Source of the DNA: Paenibacillus turicensis
GTDB lineage: Bacteria > Bacillota > Bacilli > Paenibacillales > Paenibacillaceae
Assembly: GCF_017873435.1 (NCBI RefSeq)
Contig: NZ_JAGGKG010000001.1
Location: 310,001 to 374,000, forward strand
Length of the DNA: 64,000 nucleotides
Direction: 5' to 3'
Of this stretch, positions 18,263-26,928 are shown piece by piece. Position 1 is the first letter of the stretch; every line of letters begins with the position of its first letter. The position numbers were made by a program, and so were the translations under genes. The notes beneath the pieces were generated by a model. It did no database searches and was not told the DNA's origin. It saw only the letters and a program-made list of their open reading frames with translations.

Positions 18263-20425
18263 CTACACAAGTCTGAAACGTTTCTCTGCCACATCTCGAC
18301 TGTTGCTACCCACAAATAAAGCAAACTGTCCTGTATCACTGCTAAAGCTTAAATCAGAGTGGTGATAACGTAATTGCTTCTCTGTAATGGTAAAGGTTAC
18401 CTCTTGGCTTTCTCCCACTGTAAGCTCTAGCTTTTTAAAACCTTTTAATTCCTTCATCGGTCTAACAACCTCACCCGAAATATCTCGAATGTATAACTGT
18501 ACAACTTCTTCCCCTGCATAACTCCCCGTATTCGTAACTGTAACCTTTACCTCAATGGAGGATTCCTTTGTAAGCTGGTCTGAAGAAATTGTCACCTCGC
18601 CATAACTGAAGGTGGTATAGCTAAGTCCAAAACCAAAAGGAAACAGAGGTTCATTTGGAATGTCCAAATACTTAGAGGTGTACCGATTGTCAGGCTCTGA
18701 AGCTTTGATCGGGCGACCCGTCTGGAAATGGTTATAATACACAGGTACTTGCCCTAATGCATAAGGGAAGGACATGCTAAGTCGTCCAGAAGGATTCATA
18801 TCACCGTACAACACATCACTAATTGCAGTGGCACCTTCACTTCCAGGGAACCAACATTCTAAAACTGCACTGGATTCTTCAATCACCCCATGCAAATCAA
18901 GTGGGCGTCCATTAAATAACAAAGTCACCATTGCTTTATTTAACTTGCGTAAGGCTTGAACAAGCTCAAGCTGAGCCTGAGGCAACCTAATATCTGAACG
19001 ACTTCCACCTTCACCACTCATTTCGGAGCTTTCACCAAGTGCAAGAACAATAACATCTGCATATTTAGCAGCTTCAATCGCTTGAGCTAATTCTGTTTCC
19101 GTTACTTCATGAACAGCTTCACAAGCGGCTACCTTGACATTAGCGGTAGATAACTTCTCCTTAAGCACCTGCTCAAGGGTATGAATGTCACCTTCTGCAC
19201 CTCGCCATGACCAAGAGCCAAGAATATCCTTACTGTTAGCAAAAGGCCCAATTAAAGCGATGTGCTGACTCGTTGAGAGCGGAAGTACATTGTCATTTTT
19301 GAGTAATACCAGCGATTTAGAAGCAAGCTGACGGGCAACCTGACGGTGTTCCTCACAATAAACAATTTCCTGTTCTAGCTCTGGATTAGCACCACGTAAT
19401 GGATTTTCAAACAGACCTAGCTTATTTTTTAATTGCAAAATACGCATAACCGCTTCATCCACTAAAGCTTCATCCACTTCGCCACTTCTCACTAGCTCTG
19501 GTAAAAATTTAACGTAACATGAGGTCATCATCTCAATATCTACCCCAGCCAAAATCGCCTTAAGTGCTGCTTCCTTCTCATCCTCAGCAATTCCATGTGG
19601 AATTAGCTCCATAATAGCTGCCCAGTCTGAAATTAAAACACCTTCAAATCCCCATTCATCACGAAGCAAATCCCTCATAAGTTTCTTATTACCTGTAGCA
19701 GGCACACCATGTACAGTATTAAAGGAGGTCATAACAAGCTCCACACCAGCATCAAGCGCCGCCTTATAGGCAGGGAGATAATATTCTCTAAGCTGCCATT
19801 CAGATAAGTCAACGGTGTTGTACTCACGTCCACCTTCGCCTGCGCCATAAGCCGCAAAATGCTTGACACAAGCTGCAACACGATTTAAATCATTAGTCAG
19901 ATCATCACCTTGGAAGCCACGCACAAAAGCAGTAGCATATAGGCTATTTAGATAAGGATCTTCCCCTGTTGATTCCATAACACGTCCCCAACGAGGATCA
20001 CGAATCAAATCCACCATCGGTGCAAAGGTAACATGGAGCCCTGACACCGCAGATTCCTTCGCCGCAATGGCAGCACTTTGTTCTGCTAACTCCACATCCC
20101 AAGCACAACCAATGGCAAGCGGAATAGGGAATATCGTTTTATATCCATGAATAATGTCTGCCATGAACAATAAGGGAATCGCTAATTTATCATTTGCCAT
20201 GTGATGCTGTTGGACAGCAATAAGTTTAGCAGCACCAGACAAACCAAGCTCCGAGCCAACCTGCTTTACCGCATCCTCAGAGATCCCCAATGACTCCATG
20301 GGACCCGTTATTTCACCATCTTCCTCTGCACCTACAAAATAAGAGCCAACAAGCTGCAGCATTTGCGCTGCCTTATCCTCTAGCGTCATTTCAGCCAACA
20401 ATTTCTCTAATCCCCGTTGATTCAC
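18263..20425 (-). CDS. bglX: Glycoside hydrolase family 3 beta-glucosidase
   Basis: 720 residues, GTG start with GGAGG ten bases upstream. No signal peptide, so cytoplasmic. Domain order: GH3 N-terminal barrel (FAPMVDLIRDPRWGRVMESTGEDPYL, KHFAAYGAGEGGREYNTVDLS, nucleophile Asp near residue 267 in GVLISDWAAI), GH3 C-terminal sandwich (IALIGPFANSKDILGSWSW, LALGESSEMSGEGGSRSDI), then a fibronectin III-like domain (VTVTNTGSYAGEEVVQLYIRD). It likely hydrolyses sophorose or short beta-glucosides left by the GH94 enzyme downstream. A Listeria homolog with the same neighbours acts on beta-1,2-linked glucose (from memory). A perfect operator palindrome lies 78 bases upstream of the start. Confidence 0.93.
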   Translation of the reverse strand: MNQRGLEKLLAEMTLEDKAAQMLQLVGSYFVGAEEDGEITGPMESLGISEDAVKQVGSELGLSGAAKLIAVQQHHMANDKLAIPLLFMADIIHGYKTIFPIPLAIGCAWDVELAEQSAAIAAKESAVSGLHVTFAPMVDLIRDPRWGRVMESTGEDPYLNSLYATAFVRGFQGDDLTNDLNRVAACVKHFAAYGAGEGGREYNTVDLSEWQLREYYLPAYKAALDAGVELVMTSFNTVHGVPATGNKKLMRDLLRDEWGFEGVLISDWAAIMELIPHGIAEDEKEAALKAILAGVDIEMMTSCYVKFLPELVRSGEVDEALVDEAVMRILQLKNKLGLFENPLRGANPELEQEIVYCEEHRQVARQLASKSLVLLKNDNVLPLSTSQHIALIGPFANSKDILGSWSWRGAEGDIHTLEQVLKEKLSTANVKVAACEAVHEVTETELAQAIEAAKYADVIVLALGESSEMSGEGGSRSDIRLPQAQLELVQALRKLNKAMVTLLFNGRPLDLHGVIEESSAVLECWFPGSEGATAISDVLYGDMNPSGRLSMSFPYALGQVPVYYNHFQTGRPIKASEPDNRYTSKYLDIPNEPLFPFGFGLSYTTFSYGEVTISSDQLTKESSIEVKVTVTNTGSYAGEEVVQLYIRDISGEVVRPMKELKGFKKLELTVGESQEVTFTITEKQLRYHHSDLSFSSDTGQFALFVGSNSRDVAEKRFRLV

Positions 20426-20502
20426 GAATACGTTTCCTCCAATTTTATAAAAAAGTTATAGATATACAATGAATTTCACTCATCTTTGAGCACTCATCCC
20501 TC

Positions 20503-20520
20503 AATCGAAACGTTTCGATT
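20503..20520. promoter_or_regulatory. LacI-type operator upstream of the GH3-GH94 genes
   Basis: AATCGAAACGTTTCGATT is an 18-base perfect palindrome sharing its core with three other sites in this locus. It lies between the esterase stop and the bglX start. No convincing promoter was found beside it, so it may block read-through or an unrecognised promoter. Confidence 0.85.
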
Positions 20521-20538
20521 TTGTTGTACGCAAAATTA

Positions 20539-21300
20539 TCATAAAGGTAACCAATCCAATACCCGTCTGATCTGTGGCTCCCAATAATTCCAGTCATGCA
20601 CACCTGTTCCTTCTTCATAGGTCAAATCAATACCTAATTCCTGAGCACGATTTTTAAAGTTCTGGTTGTCATTATACAAAAAGTCTTCGGTTCCACAGCA
20701 TTGAAACAGCTTTGGCTTTATTCCTTCATAGCTTTGCAGCTTGTTTAACAAATGTAACAAATCATCGTCACTACCCGCTAACCTGGTCACATCTCCAAAA
20801 ACACCAATTAACTCATGTGATTGATAATTATTAGGTCCATTCATTCTACTTGCGAGATCAAGCCCACCAGACAAGCTTGCTACAGCAGCAAAACGTTCTG
20901 GACAACGCAATCCTAGCTTCATTGCCCCATAACCCCCCATTGACATCCCTGCCGCAAAGGTATCCTCTCTACGATCGGAGACGGGGAATAAGGAGCATAC
21001 GATTTCCGGTAATTCTTCACTTAGAAATGTAAAATAAGGTGAGCCGTACTTCATATCCATATAGTAGCTTCGTGCCACATTTGGCATGACAACAACAAGT
21101 CCCTTTTCCTCTGCATATCGTTCAATTGAGCAATGTCTTACCCAATCCGTATGATCTGCACTTAATCCATGTAACAAATATAAAACTGGTAATTTCCCCA
21201 TATGGCCCCGGGATACCGCCAAAGATTGTGGGATAAGGACTTTCATACTGCTTGATAGGCTCAATGTGTGCGAAAAAAACTGACACTGAAGCAAAGCCAA
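20539..21300 (-). CDS. Alpha/beta-hydrolase esterase (EstA / esterase D family)
   Basis: 253 residues from a TTG at 21300. AAGGGAG lies nine bases before this TTG but touches the ATG at 21309, so TTG is preferred; the resulting start MALLQCQFFS also resembles tributyrin-esterase family starts. The oxyanion region is LYLLHGLSADHTDW, the nucleophile serine is in GMSMGGYGA, the Asp is in GTEDFLY and the His is in GVHDWNYWE, giving a complete triad. No signal peptide. It follows the lacI gene by 37-46 bases and is probably in its transcript. Inferred role: removing acyl decorations from imported oligosaccharides. Substrate unproven. Confidence 0.88.
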   Translation of the reverse strand: MALLQCQFFSHTLSLSSSMKVLIPQSLAVSRGHMGKLPVLYLLHGLSADHTDWVRHCSIERYAEEKGLVVVMPNVARSYYMDMKYGSPYFTFLSEELPEIVCSLFPVSDRREDTFAAGMSMGGYGAMKLGLRCPERFAAVASLSGGLDLASRMNGPNNYQSHELIGVFGDVTRLAGSDDDLLHLLNKLQSYEGIKPKLFQCCGTEDFLYNDNQNFKNRAQELGIDLTYEEGTGVHDWNYWEPQIRRVLDWLPL

Positions 21301-21346
21301 TACTTCCATCTCCCTTGCTTGGTTCGTTACTATTTAAAACTATTTA

Positions 21347-22336
21347 TTAAAGTTGTCGAACGGAATTTCGTTCAATCATTTCAATTGTAAGCTTATATTC
21401 ACGATTCACGTCTGCACCACTTAGTCGCTGAAACAATAAATGTGCAGCGAGTGAACCCGCTTCATGCATCGGTTGCCGAATTGTCGTTAAGGATGGAGAT
21501 AAATATTCCGAGAGCTGAATATCATCAAATCCGATGACTGAAACCTGCTCAGGAATCGAGATCCCTTGTTCTTGAAATGCCTTGACTCCGCCAACAGCCA
21601 TTTCATCATTTCCATAAAAAATTGCACTTGGCAATTCTCCTTGCATAATGATCATCTTGGTGGCACTATACCCACCTTCACGTACAAAATTACCATTTAA
21701 GCGCCATTTGGATTGTTCCTCAAGTCCAGCTTCTGCCATTGCGCGTAGGTAGCCCTGATAACGTAACTGGCTATCATAGGAATTGGCTGGTCCACTGATG
21801 TAAGCAATACGTTTATGACCATGGTCAATCAAATAACGTGTAGCTACGTATCCACCTTGTTCACCATCTACGAGTACACTAACTAAAAAATCACTGTTAA
21901 TTTCACGATCCATCACAATGATGGGAAAACCTTGCTCTGCCGCTTCAATTAATACTTCATTATTGATGTTGGAAGCTAACACAATCGCTCCATCTACTCT
22001 TTTTTCACGCAAAAATTTGACTGCGGTGGAGTCTCTACCTCCCATTGAGCTACAAGCAATTAGATCATAGCCATTGGAAATTGCAACCTCCTGCACACTA
22101 TGAATCAATTCTGAGTAATACGGTCCTGACATATCTGTTAAAATTAGAGCAATTGTATTAGTCTGGCTACGCTTCAAATCCATAGCGATTCCATTTTTGC
22201 GATAATTTAATTGTCTAGCTGCCTCTACGACCTTTGCTCTTGTTTTGGCGCTAACTTTACTATCCCCATTTAGCGCATAAGACGCAGTCGATAGTGCAAC
22301 CCCCGCAAGTTTCGCCACATCCTTTATCGTTGCCAC
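21347..22336 (-). CDS. LacI-family transcriptional regulator of the beta-glucan locus
   Basis: 329 residues, GTG start with GAGGG nine bases upstream. The N-terminal helix-turn-helix and hinge read ATIKDVAKLAGVALSTASYA and VSAKTRAKVVEAARQLNYRKN. The rest is a periplasmic-binding-like effector domain (TNTIALILTDMSGPYYSELI, RVDGAIVLASNINNEVL, VSVIGFDDIQLSEYLSPSLT). It lies in the middle of the locus. Its own promoter carries the palindrome TCGAAACGTTTCGA just at the predicted transcription start, so autoregulation and control of the transporter and enzyme genes are likely. The inducer is probably a gluco-oligosaccharide (inference). Confidence 0.93.
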   Translation of the reverse strand: MATIKDVAKLAGVALSTASYALNGDSKVSAKTRAKVVEAARQLNYRKNGIAMDLKRSQTNTIALILTDMSGPYYSELIHSVQEVAISNGYDLIACSSMGGRDSTAVKFLREKRVDGAIVLASNINNEVLIEAAEQGFPIIVMDREINSDFLVSVLVDGEQGGYVATRYLIDHGHKRIAYISGPANSYDSQLRYQGYLRAMAEAGLEEQSKWRLNGNFVREGGYSATKMIIMQGELPSAIFYGNDEMAVGGVKAFQEQGISIPEQVSVIGFDDIQLSEYLSPSLTTIRQPMHEAGSLAAHLLFQRLSGADVNREYKLTIEMIERNSVRQL

Positions 22337-22416
22337 CCTAACATTCCCTCATTTCAACTTTACAAGATTCAGTAACTCAACGTCTTCTCATGATAAAGCT
22401 AGTAAAAGCAATCAAT

Positions 22417-22430
22417 TCGAAACGTTTCGA
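22417..22430. promoter_or_regulatory. LacI-type operator of the regulator gene
   Basis: TCGAAACGTTTCGA, a 14-base perfect palindrome, covers the region just downstream of the predicted -10 box of the lacI-type gene. Binding here would occlude its own promoter. Confidence 0.85.
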
Positions 22431-22437
22431 TAAATTT

Positions 22438-22466
22438 ATTATAGCTTTGATTGATAGCGATTTCAA
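22438..22466 (-). promoter_or_regulatory. SigA promoter of the lacI-esterase unit
   Basis: On the minus strand TTGAAA (complement of 22461-22466), a 17-base spacer beginning TCGCTATCAA, and TATAAT (complement of 22438-22443). The sequence through the operator is almost the same as at the transporter promoter near 26.37 kb. Confidence 0.85.
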
Positions 22467-22527
22467 TACTCTTTTATTAAAATTGTATATTTCTTTTCGC
22501 TTGGTATGATCATGTTTTTAAACATAA

Positions 22528-22569
22528 AGCTACCCTATTTACACCCTTTCTTAAGTGAATAGGATAGCT
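22528..22569 (-). terminator. Terminator of the sugar transporter operon
   Basis: On the minus strand AGCTATCCTATT (22558-22569) pairs with AATAGGGTAGCT (22528-22539, one G-T pair), followed by TTATGTTTAAAA. It lies after the binding-protein gene and before the lacI promoter. Confidence 0.7.
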
Positions 22570-22611
22570 CCGTTAAAAATTGTAATGATAGAGAGCTACA
22601 GGCTATCCGCC

Positions 22612-24234
22612 TTATTTATTAGCAAACTTCTCATTCAATTCATCTAATACTGGATTTACTAAAGCTTCTTTACTTTTTATCCATGCTTTCCAATTTGCTT
22701 CAAGATCACCTGGTTGAATAATTAGGTTTGTATATTCTGTAGCATAATCAAAGGAAGCTTGATTTTTAGCTTTAGAATCATACAACTGATAATCCCAATC
22801 ATAAGTTGCATAAGCATGGTCTTTCGTTGCGTATTCTGCTTTTAATTTATACAAATCTACAGAACGATCGCGATATTCCTTCTTAATTGCAGGGTTTACA
22901 ATACTGAAGTCATCACCAAGCACATACAAGCCTTCAAAACGATTTGGATATTTTTTATCTAAAGTTGTACCTTCAGGAAGTAAATTTTCGATTTCTTTGT
23001 TTGCACCATACTTCCAGTCTGTACCTTCAAAGCCCATGTTCACAATCATATTGCCTTCGCCACTTGTTGTATATTCCATAAAGTCCATTATACGTTCAAA
23101 TTTCTCTTGAGTAATCTCTGGAGAGAAAATAACTGCTGACCAGAAATTAGCCTGCTCCAAGTTACGATATTTTCCATCTTCTCCAAGTACGATTGCGGTA
23201 TGCACAAGATCATCACTATTTACACCAAGGTTAGTTTTCATCTTCTCATCCATATCACGTCTGTAAGATGCAAGTCCACCTAAGCTTGTAATTCCGGCTA
23301 CACCATTAACTGTAAACTTCTGATTTGCTTCACCATTTTTCCATGTGTAAAACTCAGGATGCAACAATTTATCCTTATAAGCCTGTTGAAGCTCTTTTAA
23401 ACCTACTAGAGTGCTCTCATCAGCCGGTCCCCAGTGGTATTTACCATCATCCCCCTTATAGAATGCAGATTCTACACGAGAATGTGCACTATTTGCCATC
23501 ACGATATTAGTTAAAGCATCATTAATATCATAAGCAATTGGAATCAACTTGTTGCCTACCTTGCCTGGGTCTTTTTCCTTTAATAATTCAGCAAATTTCA
23601 TAAGTTCAGTTGTCGTATAAGCATCCTTTAATTCAAAGCCAACCTCTTTAGCCCAGTCTTTGCGAAGTGCAATTACCCCAATTTGGTTCATTAACGGATC
23701 TGCTGGCTTATTCTCATTATAAACAGGACGTGGCAACACATAAGTACCACCTACTAGTTTTTCAAGTTGCTCCCCTAACCCGGTCTGCTTGTAAGCAGCT
23801 GCAACCTTCGGCCAACGCTCTTTCCAATTATCAGGTAGCTTATATAACAAGCCTTGATCAATATAATTAATCGCATCACCATGTACGTAGTTCCAGCTTG
23901 CTACATCAGGCAAGTCACCAGAGTTAATCCATAAGCGCAATTTTTCAGCCCAAGAATCCCACTCTACATAGTTGTAGTCCCATTCCATGTTGAACTTCTC
24001 TGTAAAATATTTATGAAACGGATTATCAAAATCCTTAGCTTCTGTCTTGACAATGCTGCCGTATGAAATTTTCAGCTTATCCTTGTAACCATCAGTTGGG
24101 TTACCAGCAGATGTGTTACTGCTTGAATTGCCACTTGACTTCCCCTCATTGGAACTTGAGCAAGCTGTTACAAATACCATTGTAAAACAAAGTGCCAGTG
24201 CCAAAATGGATCTAACTGTCTTTTTCTTTTTCAT
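22612..24234 (-). CDS. Extracellular sugar-binding lipoprotein (ABC transporter, LipO-like)
   Basis: 540 residues, ATG preceded by AGGGAGG. The signal peptide ends in the lipobox VTAC at about residue 25, followed by a Ser/Asn/Gly-rich linker. The body is a family 1 extracellular solute-binding protein of the long type used with LplB/YtcP permeases (EWDYNYVEWDSWAEKLRLWI, GDLPDVASWNYVHGDAINYI, IGVIALRKDWAKEVGF). It is the last gene of the permease operon. From its neighbours it probably binds beta-1,2-gluco-oligosaccharides. No ATPase gene is present here; such systems usually share an MsmX-type ATPase encoded elsewhere. Confidence 0.92.
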   Translation of the reverse strand: MKKKKTVRSILALALCFTMVFVTACSSSNEGKSSGNSSSNTSAGNPTDGYKDKLKISYGSIVKTEAKDFDNPFHKYFTEKFNMEWDYNYVEWDSWAEKLRLWINSGDLPDVASWNYVHGDAINYIDQGLLYKLPDNWKERWPKVAAAYKQTGLGEQLEKLVGGTYVLPRPVYNENKPADPLMNQIGVIALRKDWAKEVGFELKDAYTTTELMKFAELLKEKDPGKVGNKLIPIAYDINDALTNIVMANSAHSRVESAFYKGDDGKYHWGPADESTLVGLKELQQAYKDKLLHPEFYTWKNGEANQKFTVNGVAGITSLGGLASYRRDMDEKMKTNLGVNSDDLVHTAIVLGEDGKYRNLEQANFWSAVIFSPEITQEKFERIMDFMEYTTSGEGNMIVNMGFEGTDWKYGANKEIENLLPEGTTLDKKYPNRFEGLYVLGDDFSIVNPAIKKEYRDRSVDLYKLKAEYATKDHAYATYDWDYQLYDSKAKNQASFDYATEYTNLIIQPGDLEANWKAWIKSKEALVNPVLDELNEKFANK

Positions 24235-24300
24235 AATGAACCTCCCTATTTATGATATTACTTGTGGTGCGTGTTACGTTTTGCATGTATAAATCAGGAA

Positions 24301-25200
24301 CTATGCTTTAATAGCACCTGTTAATACCCCTTTAGCAAAATGCTTTTGTAATAGTGGGAAGAAACACATAATTGGCAACATCGTCACAAATACCGCGGCC
24401 ATCTTCATCCCCATTGAAAAGCTTTGCTTGCCCCCCGCTGCAAGACTACTTGAGTTCGCAGAGGTAACATCAGATTCAACAATAATAGTACGTAGCACAT
24501 TTTGAAGTGGCATTTGATCTGCTTTACGTAAGAAGATCATCGCCTCGTACCATCCATTCCAGAAGGCAACGCCATAAAACAACGTAATTGTTGCTACAAT
24601 AGGCATCGACAGTGGCAAAACAACTTTAAATAATATTTTCCACTCACCAGCACCATCAAGCCTTGCTGATTCCATTAACGATTCTGGTACGCTACTAAAG
24701 TAATTAGACATAATAATGAGGTTAAAGGCACTAAATCCCCCTGCCAATATGACCGACCATAAGCTTCCGGTTAAATGCAAATCTTTCATCACCAAGTAAA
24801 GTGGAACAATCCCACCATTAAAAATCATGGTAAATACAACAAGATAAAAGATTAGCTTTTTCCCAGGAAATTTATTTCTACTTAACCCGTATCCCATGCT
24901 TGTTGTAAGGAACATGCTTAATGGCAATCCAAAGAACAAAAGCATCAATGTATTTAAATAACCAGTTCCGATGCGTCCATCCGAAAACAACCTTTTATAG
25001 GAATCTAACGTTGGGTTTTTAGGAAACATCATCATTGGATTATCCGCGAACTCTTTTTGTGTAGAAAAGGACACCATAATTACATTCCAAAACGGAATTA
25101 GGATAGCTAATGCGCCTAATGTCAGTATTATAAAGATCACATAATCAATTGTCGTCATTTTATGAACGCCAAACTTTTTTACCTTTTTTGGCTTACTCAT
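24301..25200 (-). CDS. Carbohydrate ABC transporter permease (YtcP/AraQ type)
   Basis: 299 residues from the ATG at 25200, which has AAGGAGA nine bases upstream; an ATG 13 codons earlier lies inside the preceding gene and lacks a site. About six membrane segments are visible, beginning TTIDYVIFIILTLGALAILIP. The coupling EAA loop is ESARLDGAGEWKILFKVVLP, which contacts the ATPase. The C-terminus MCFFPLLQKHFAKGVLTGAIKA is typical of this permease class. It starts four bases after the stop of the partner permease and is translated in the same operon. Confidence 0.94.
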   Translation of the reverse strand: MSKPKKVKKFGVHKMTTIDYVIFIILTLGALAILIPFWNVIMVSFSTQKEFADNPMMMFPKNPTLDSYKRLFSDGRIGTGYLNTLMLLFFGLPLSMFLTTSMGYGLSRNKFPGKKLIFYLVVFTMIFNGGIVPLYLVMKDLHLTGSLWSVILAGGFSAFNLIIMSNYFSSVPESLMESARLDGAGEWKILFKVVLPLSMPIVATITLFYGVAFWNGWYEAMIFLRKADQMPLQNVLRTIIVESDVTSANSSSLAAGGKQSFSMGMKMAAVFVTMLPIMCFFPLLQKHFAKGVLTGAIKA

Positions 25201-25204
25201 ATGC

Positions 25205-26173
25205 CTAATCTCCTTTCCTTCCAAACAATCCATCTCCACCCATTAATTTTGCGGCACGATCAGCTAAAATCAATAACACCATGTTCACAATAGAACGGAA
25301 TAAGCTGACAGCTGTAGAGAAAGAGAAATCAGTGGAAGACTGGAATGTAATACGATAAATATATACATCAAGCACTTCAGAAACATTTTGGGTTGCTGCA
25401 TTTGCTAAGTTGAAAATTTGATCAAATCCTGCTGACATTAGACCACCTACGTTTAAAATAAACATAATCATAATCGTTGGCATAATGTTCGGTAATGTAA
25501 TTCGAAAAATTTGTTGCAATCTTGTTGCACCGTCAATTTGAGCTGATTCATATTGATCCATGTCAATCCCCGAAATGGCAGCCATATAAATAATTGCGCC
25601 CCATCCTGCTGATTTCCAAATATCTGTAATATACAGCATTGGAACAAATAAGCTTTCTGAACCTAAGAAATTAATGGTTGGCAATCCAATTAAATGAAGA
25701 AAACTGTTCACTAAACCGTCGTAGGAAAGAACGTTAATAACGACACCTGAAACGACAATCCAAGATAAAAACTGAGGAAAGGTAAACACGGTTTGTAGTG
25801 CTTTTTTGTACCTTCTCATTCGCAATTCATTAATCATTAAAGCTAGTATAATTGGGAACGGGAACTGAATAATCAGTTTACCAATATTAATAATTAAAGT
25901 TCTCCATACAGCGTTAAGAAAAGCTGGATCACGAAATACATAAGAAAAATTTTCAAATCCAACCCATGGGCTTCCCCAAATTCCTAAATTGGCTTTAAAA
26001 TCCTTAAATGCTAAAGAAAGACCTCCCATCGGCATATAAGCAAATAGGAATAACCAAACTAATCCAGGGAGAATAAGTGTGTAGACCATTCTGTTCTTCC
26101 ATATGTTCTTTAGCAATTGCTGAAACCTGCTGTTAGTTGACTGACTTGCCACACTTCCGGCCTCAAGTTTCAA
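25205..26173 (-). CDS. Carbohydrate ABC transporter permease (LplB type)
   Basis: 322 residues if started at the TTG at 26173, which has GAGGGG seven to nine bases upstream. In-frame ATGs at 26197 and 26212 have poorer sites. About six membrane segments are visible (MVYTLILPGLVWLFLFAYMP first). The EAA loop is YESAQIDGATRLQQIFRITL. It ends SLFRSIVNMVLLILADRAAK as in LplB-type permeases. It is the first gene of the permease-permease-lipoprotein operon, with a ~180-base leader holding a second operator palindrome. Confidence 0.92.
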   Translation of the reverse strand: MKLEAGSVASQSTNSRFQQLLKNIWKNRMVYTLILPGLVWLFLFAYMPMGGLSLAFKDFKANLGIWGSPWVGFENFSYVFRDPAFLNAVWRTLIINIGKLIIQFPFPIILALMINELRMRRYKKALQTVFTFPQFLSWIVVSGVVINVLSYDGLVNSFLHLIGLPTINFLGSESLFVPMLYITDIWKSAGWGAIIYMAAISGIDMDQYESAQIDGATRLQQIFRITLPNIMPTIMIMFILNVGGLMSAGFDQIFNLANAATQNVSEVLDVYIYRITFQSSTDFSFSTAVSLFRSIVNMVLLILADRAAKLMGGDGLFGRKGD

Positions 26174-26230
26174 TTGACATCCCCTCGCTCTACTCATGAC
26201 TTCATATCTCATGTACCCATTATGTTTAAT

Positions 26231-26246
26231 ATCGAAACGTTTCGAT
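26231..26246. promoter_or_regulatory. LacI-type operator in the transporter leader
   Basis: ATCGAAACGTTTCGAT, a 16-base perfect palindrome inside the transcribed leader, 110 bp from the second site at 26341. It could act as a roadblock for elongating polymerase. Confidence 0.85.
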
Positions 26247-26340
26247 AATGATGTAAGTTAATTATCCTATTTTTTAAAATGAATAGGACATCTTTACAAT
26301 GGGGGAACACTTTGGATATGAATTAAAAGTGCTTTTCAAA

Positions 26341-26356
26341 ATCGTAACGTTTCGAT
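26341..26356. promoter_or_regulatory. LacI-type operator at the transporter promoter
   Basis: ATCGTAACGTTTCGAT, the same palindrome with one mismatch, covers the predicted transcription start of the transporter operon. Confidence 0.82.
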
Positions 26357-26362
26357 GAATTT

Positions 26363-26391
26363 ATTATATCCTCCTTTGGTAGCGATTTCAA
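26363..26391 (-). promoter_or_regulatory. SigA promoter of the transporter operon
   Basis: On the minus strand TTGAAA (complement of 26386-26391), 17 bases beginning TCGCTACCAA, then TATAAT (complement of 26363-26368), directly followed by the operator. It is nearly identical over ~50 bases to the lacI promoter. Confidence 0.87.
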
Positions 26392-26429
26392 CACCCTTTG
26401 GAGAAAATTATAAATTATTTTTTATAGGC

Positions 26430-26480
26430 TGGTAGCTACGCTCCAGAGCGTTCTTACGATTGTTGTTAAAATCATATTCC
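26430..26480. mobile_element. Dispersed palindromic repeat, half copy R0 (type 2)
   Basis: About 50 bases (TGGTAGCTACGCTCCAGAGC then GTTCTTACGATTGTTG and TTAAAATCATATTCC) match the complement of 61492-61541 with two mismatches and one indel. The match stops where copy R2 begins, and the other arm of the palindrome is not found beyond R2. Confidence 0.85.
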
Positions 26481-26486
26481 TATTAT

Positions 26487-26700
26487 GGCTCAACATATTA
26501 ATCAGTGCTTGACAATCTTTGGTGTGGGAGGCTACGTAGCAGAGAGTGGTTTCAACCGCTGTTAAAGTCCCACTTTTTTTATAACTTTTCTTGAATTGAT
26601 AAAAGTGGGACTTTAAAGGCGGCCACTATCGCTTTTCCACCATCTCTCTGCTCCTCCGCTTCGTTTGCCTATTGTCAAGCACCAAGTTTAAGATTAAGCC
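26487..26700. mobile_element. Dispersed palindromic repeat, copy R2 (type 1)
   Basis: 214 bases. The ends GGCTCAAC and AAGCC are inverted, as are GTGCTTGACAAT (left) and ATTGTCAAGCAC (right). A perfect 16-base inner stem is formed by TTAAAGTCCCACTTTT (26562-26577) and its complement at 26601-26616. Flanking octamers CCTATTAT and CGTATTAC agree at six of eight bases, suggesting a decayed target duplication. The left flank belongs to half copy R0. No protein-coding frame is seen. Confidence 0.88.
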
Positions 26701-26928
26701 CGTATTACTTTTCTTATATTTATGGCTTTTATCGCAGTGTAGGTTATGCTTAAATTTATTATAATATACATAAATTTATAGTGTAACCAACCAATTTTTT
26801 CCTTTAATTCATAGAATAGATTTATTATCTATTATTCTTCTATATATTAGACTAGAAAATTAGTGTACGTAGCTGGAATATGTTACATTAGATAGTAATA
26901 ACTTATGACTATTAATAAGGAGTCGGCT

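Noticed and set aside
26231..26356. DNA looping between the two operators of the transporter promoter.
   Set aside because: Centre-to-centre distance is 110 bp, about ten and a half helical turns, so the sites face opposite sides; looping is not specially favoured.
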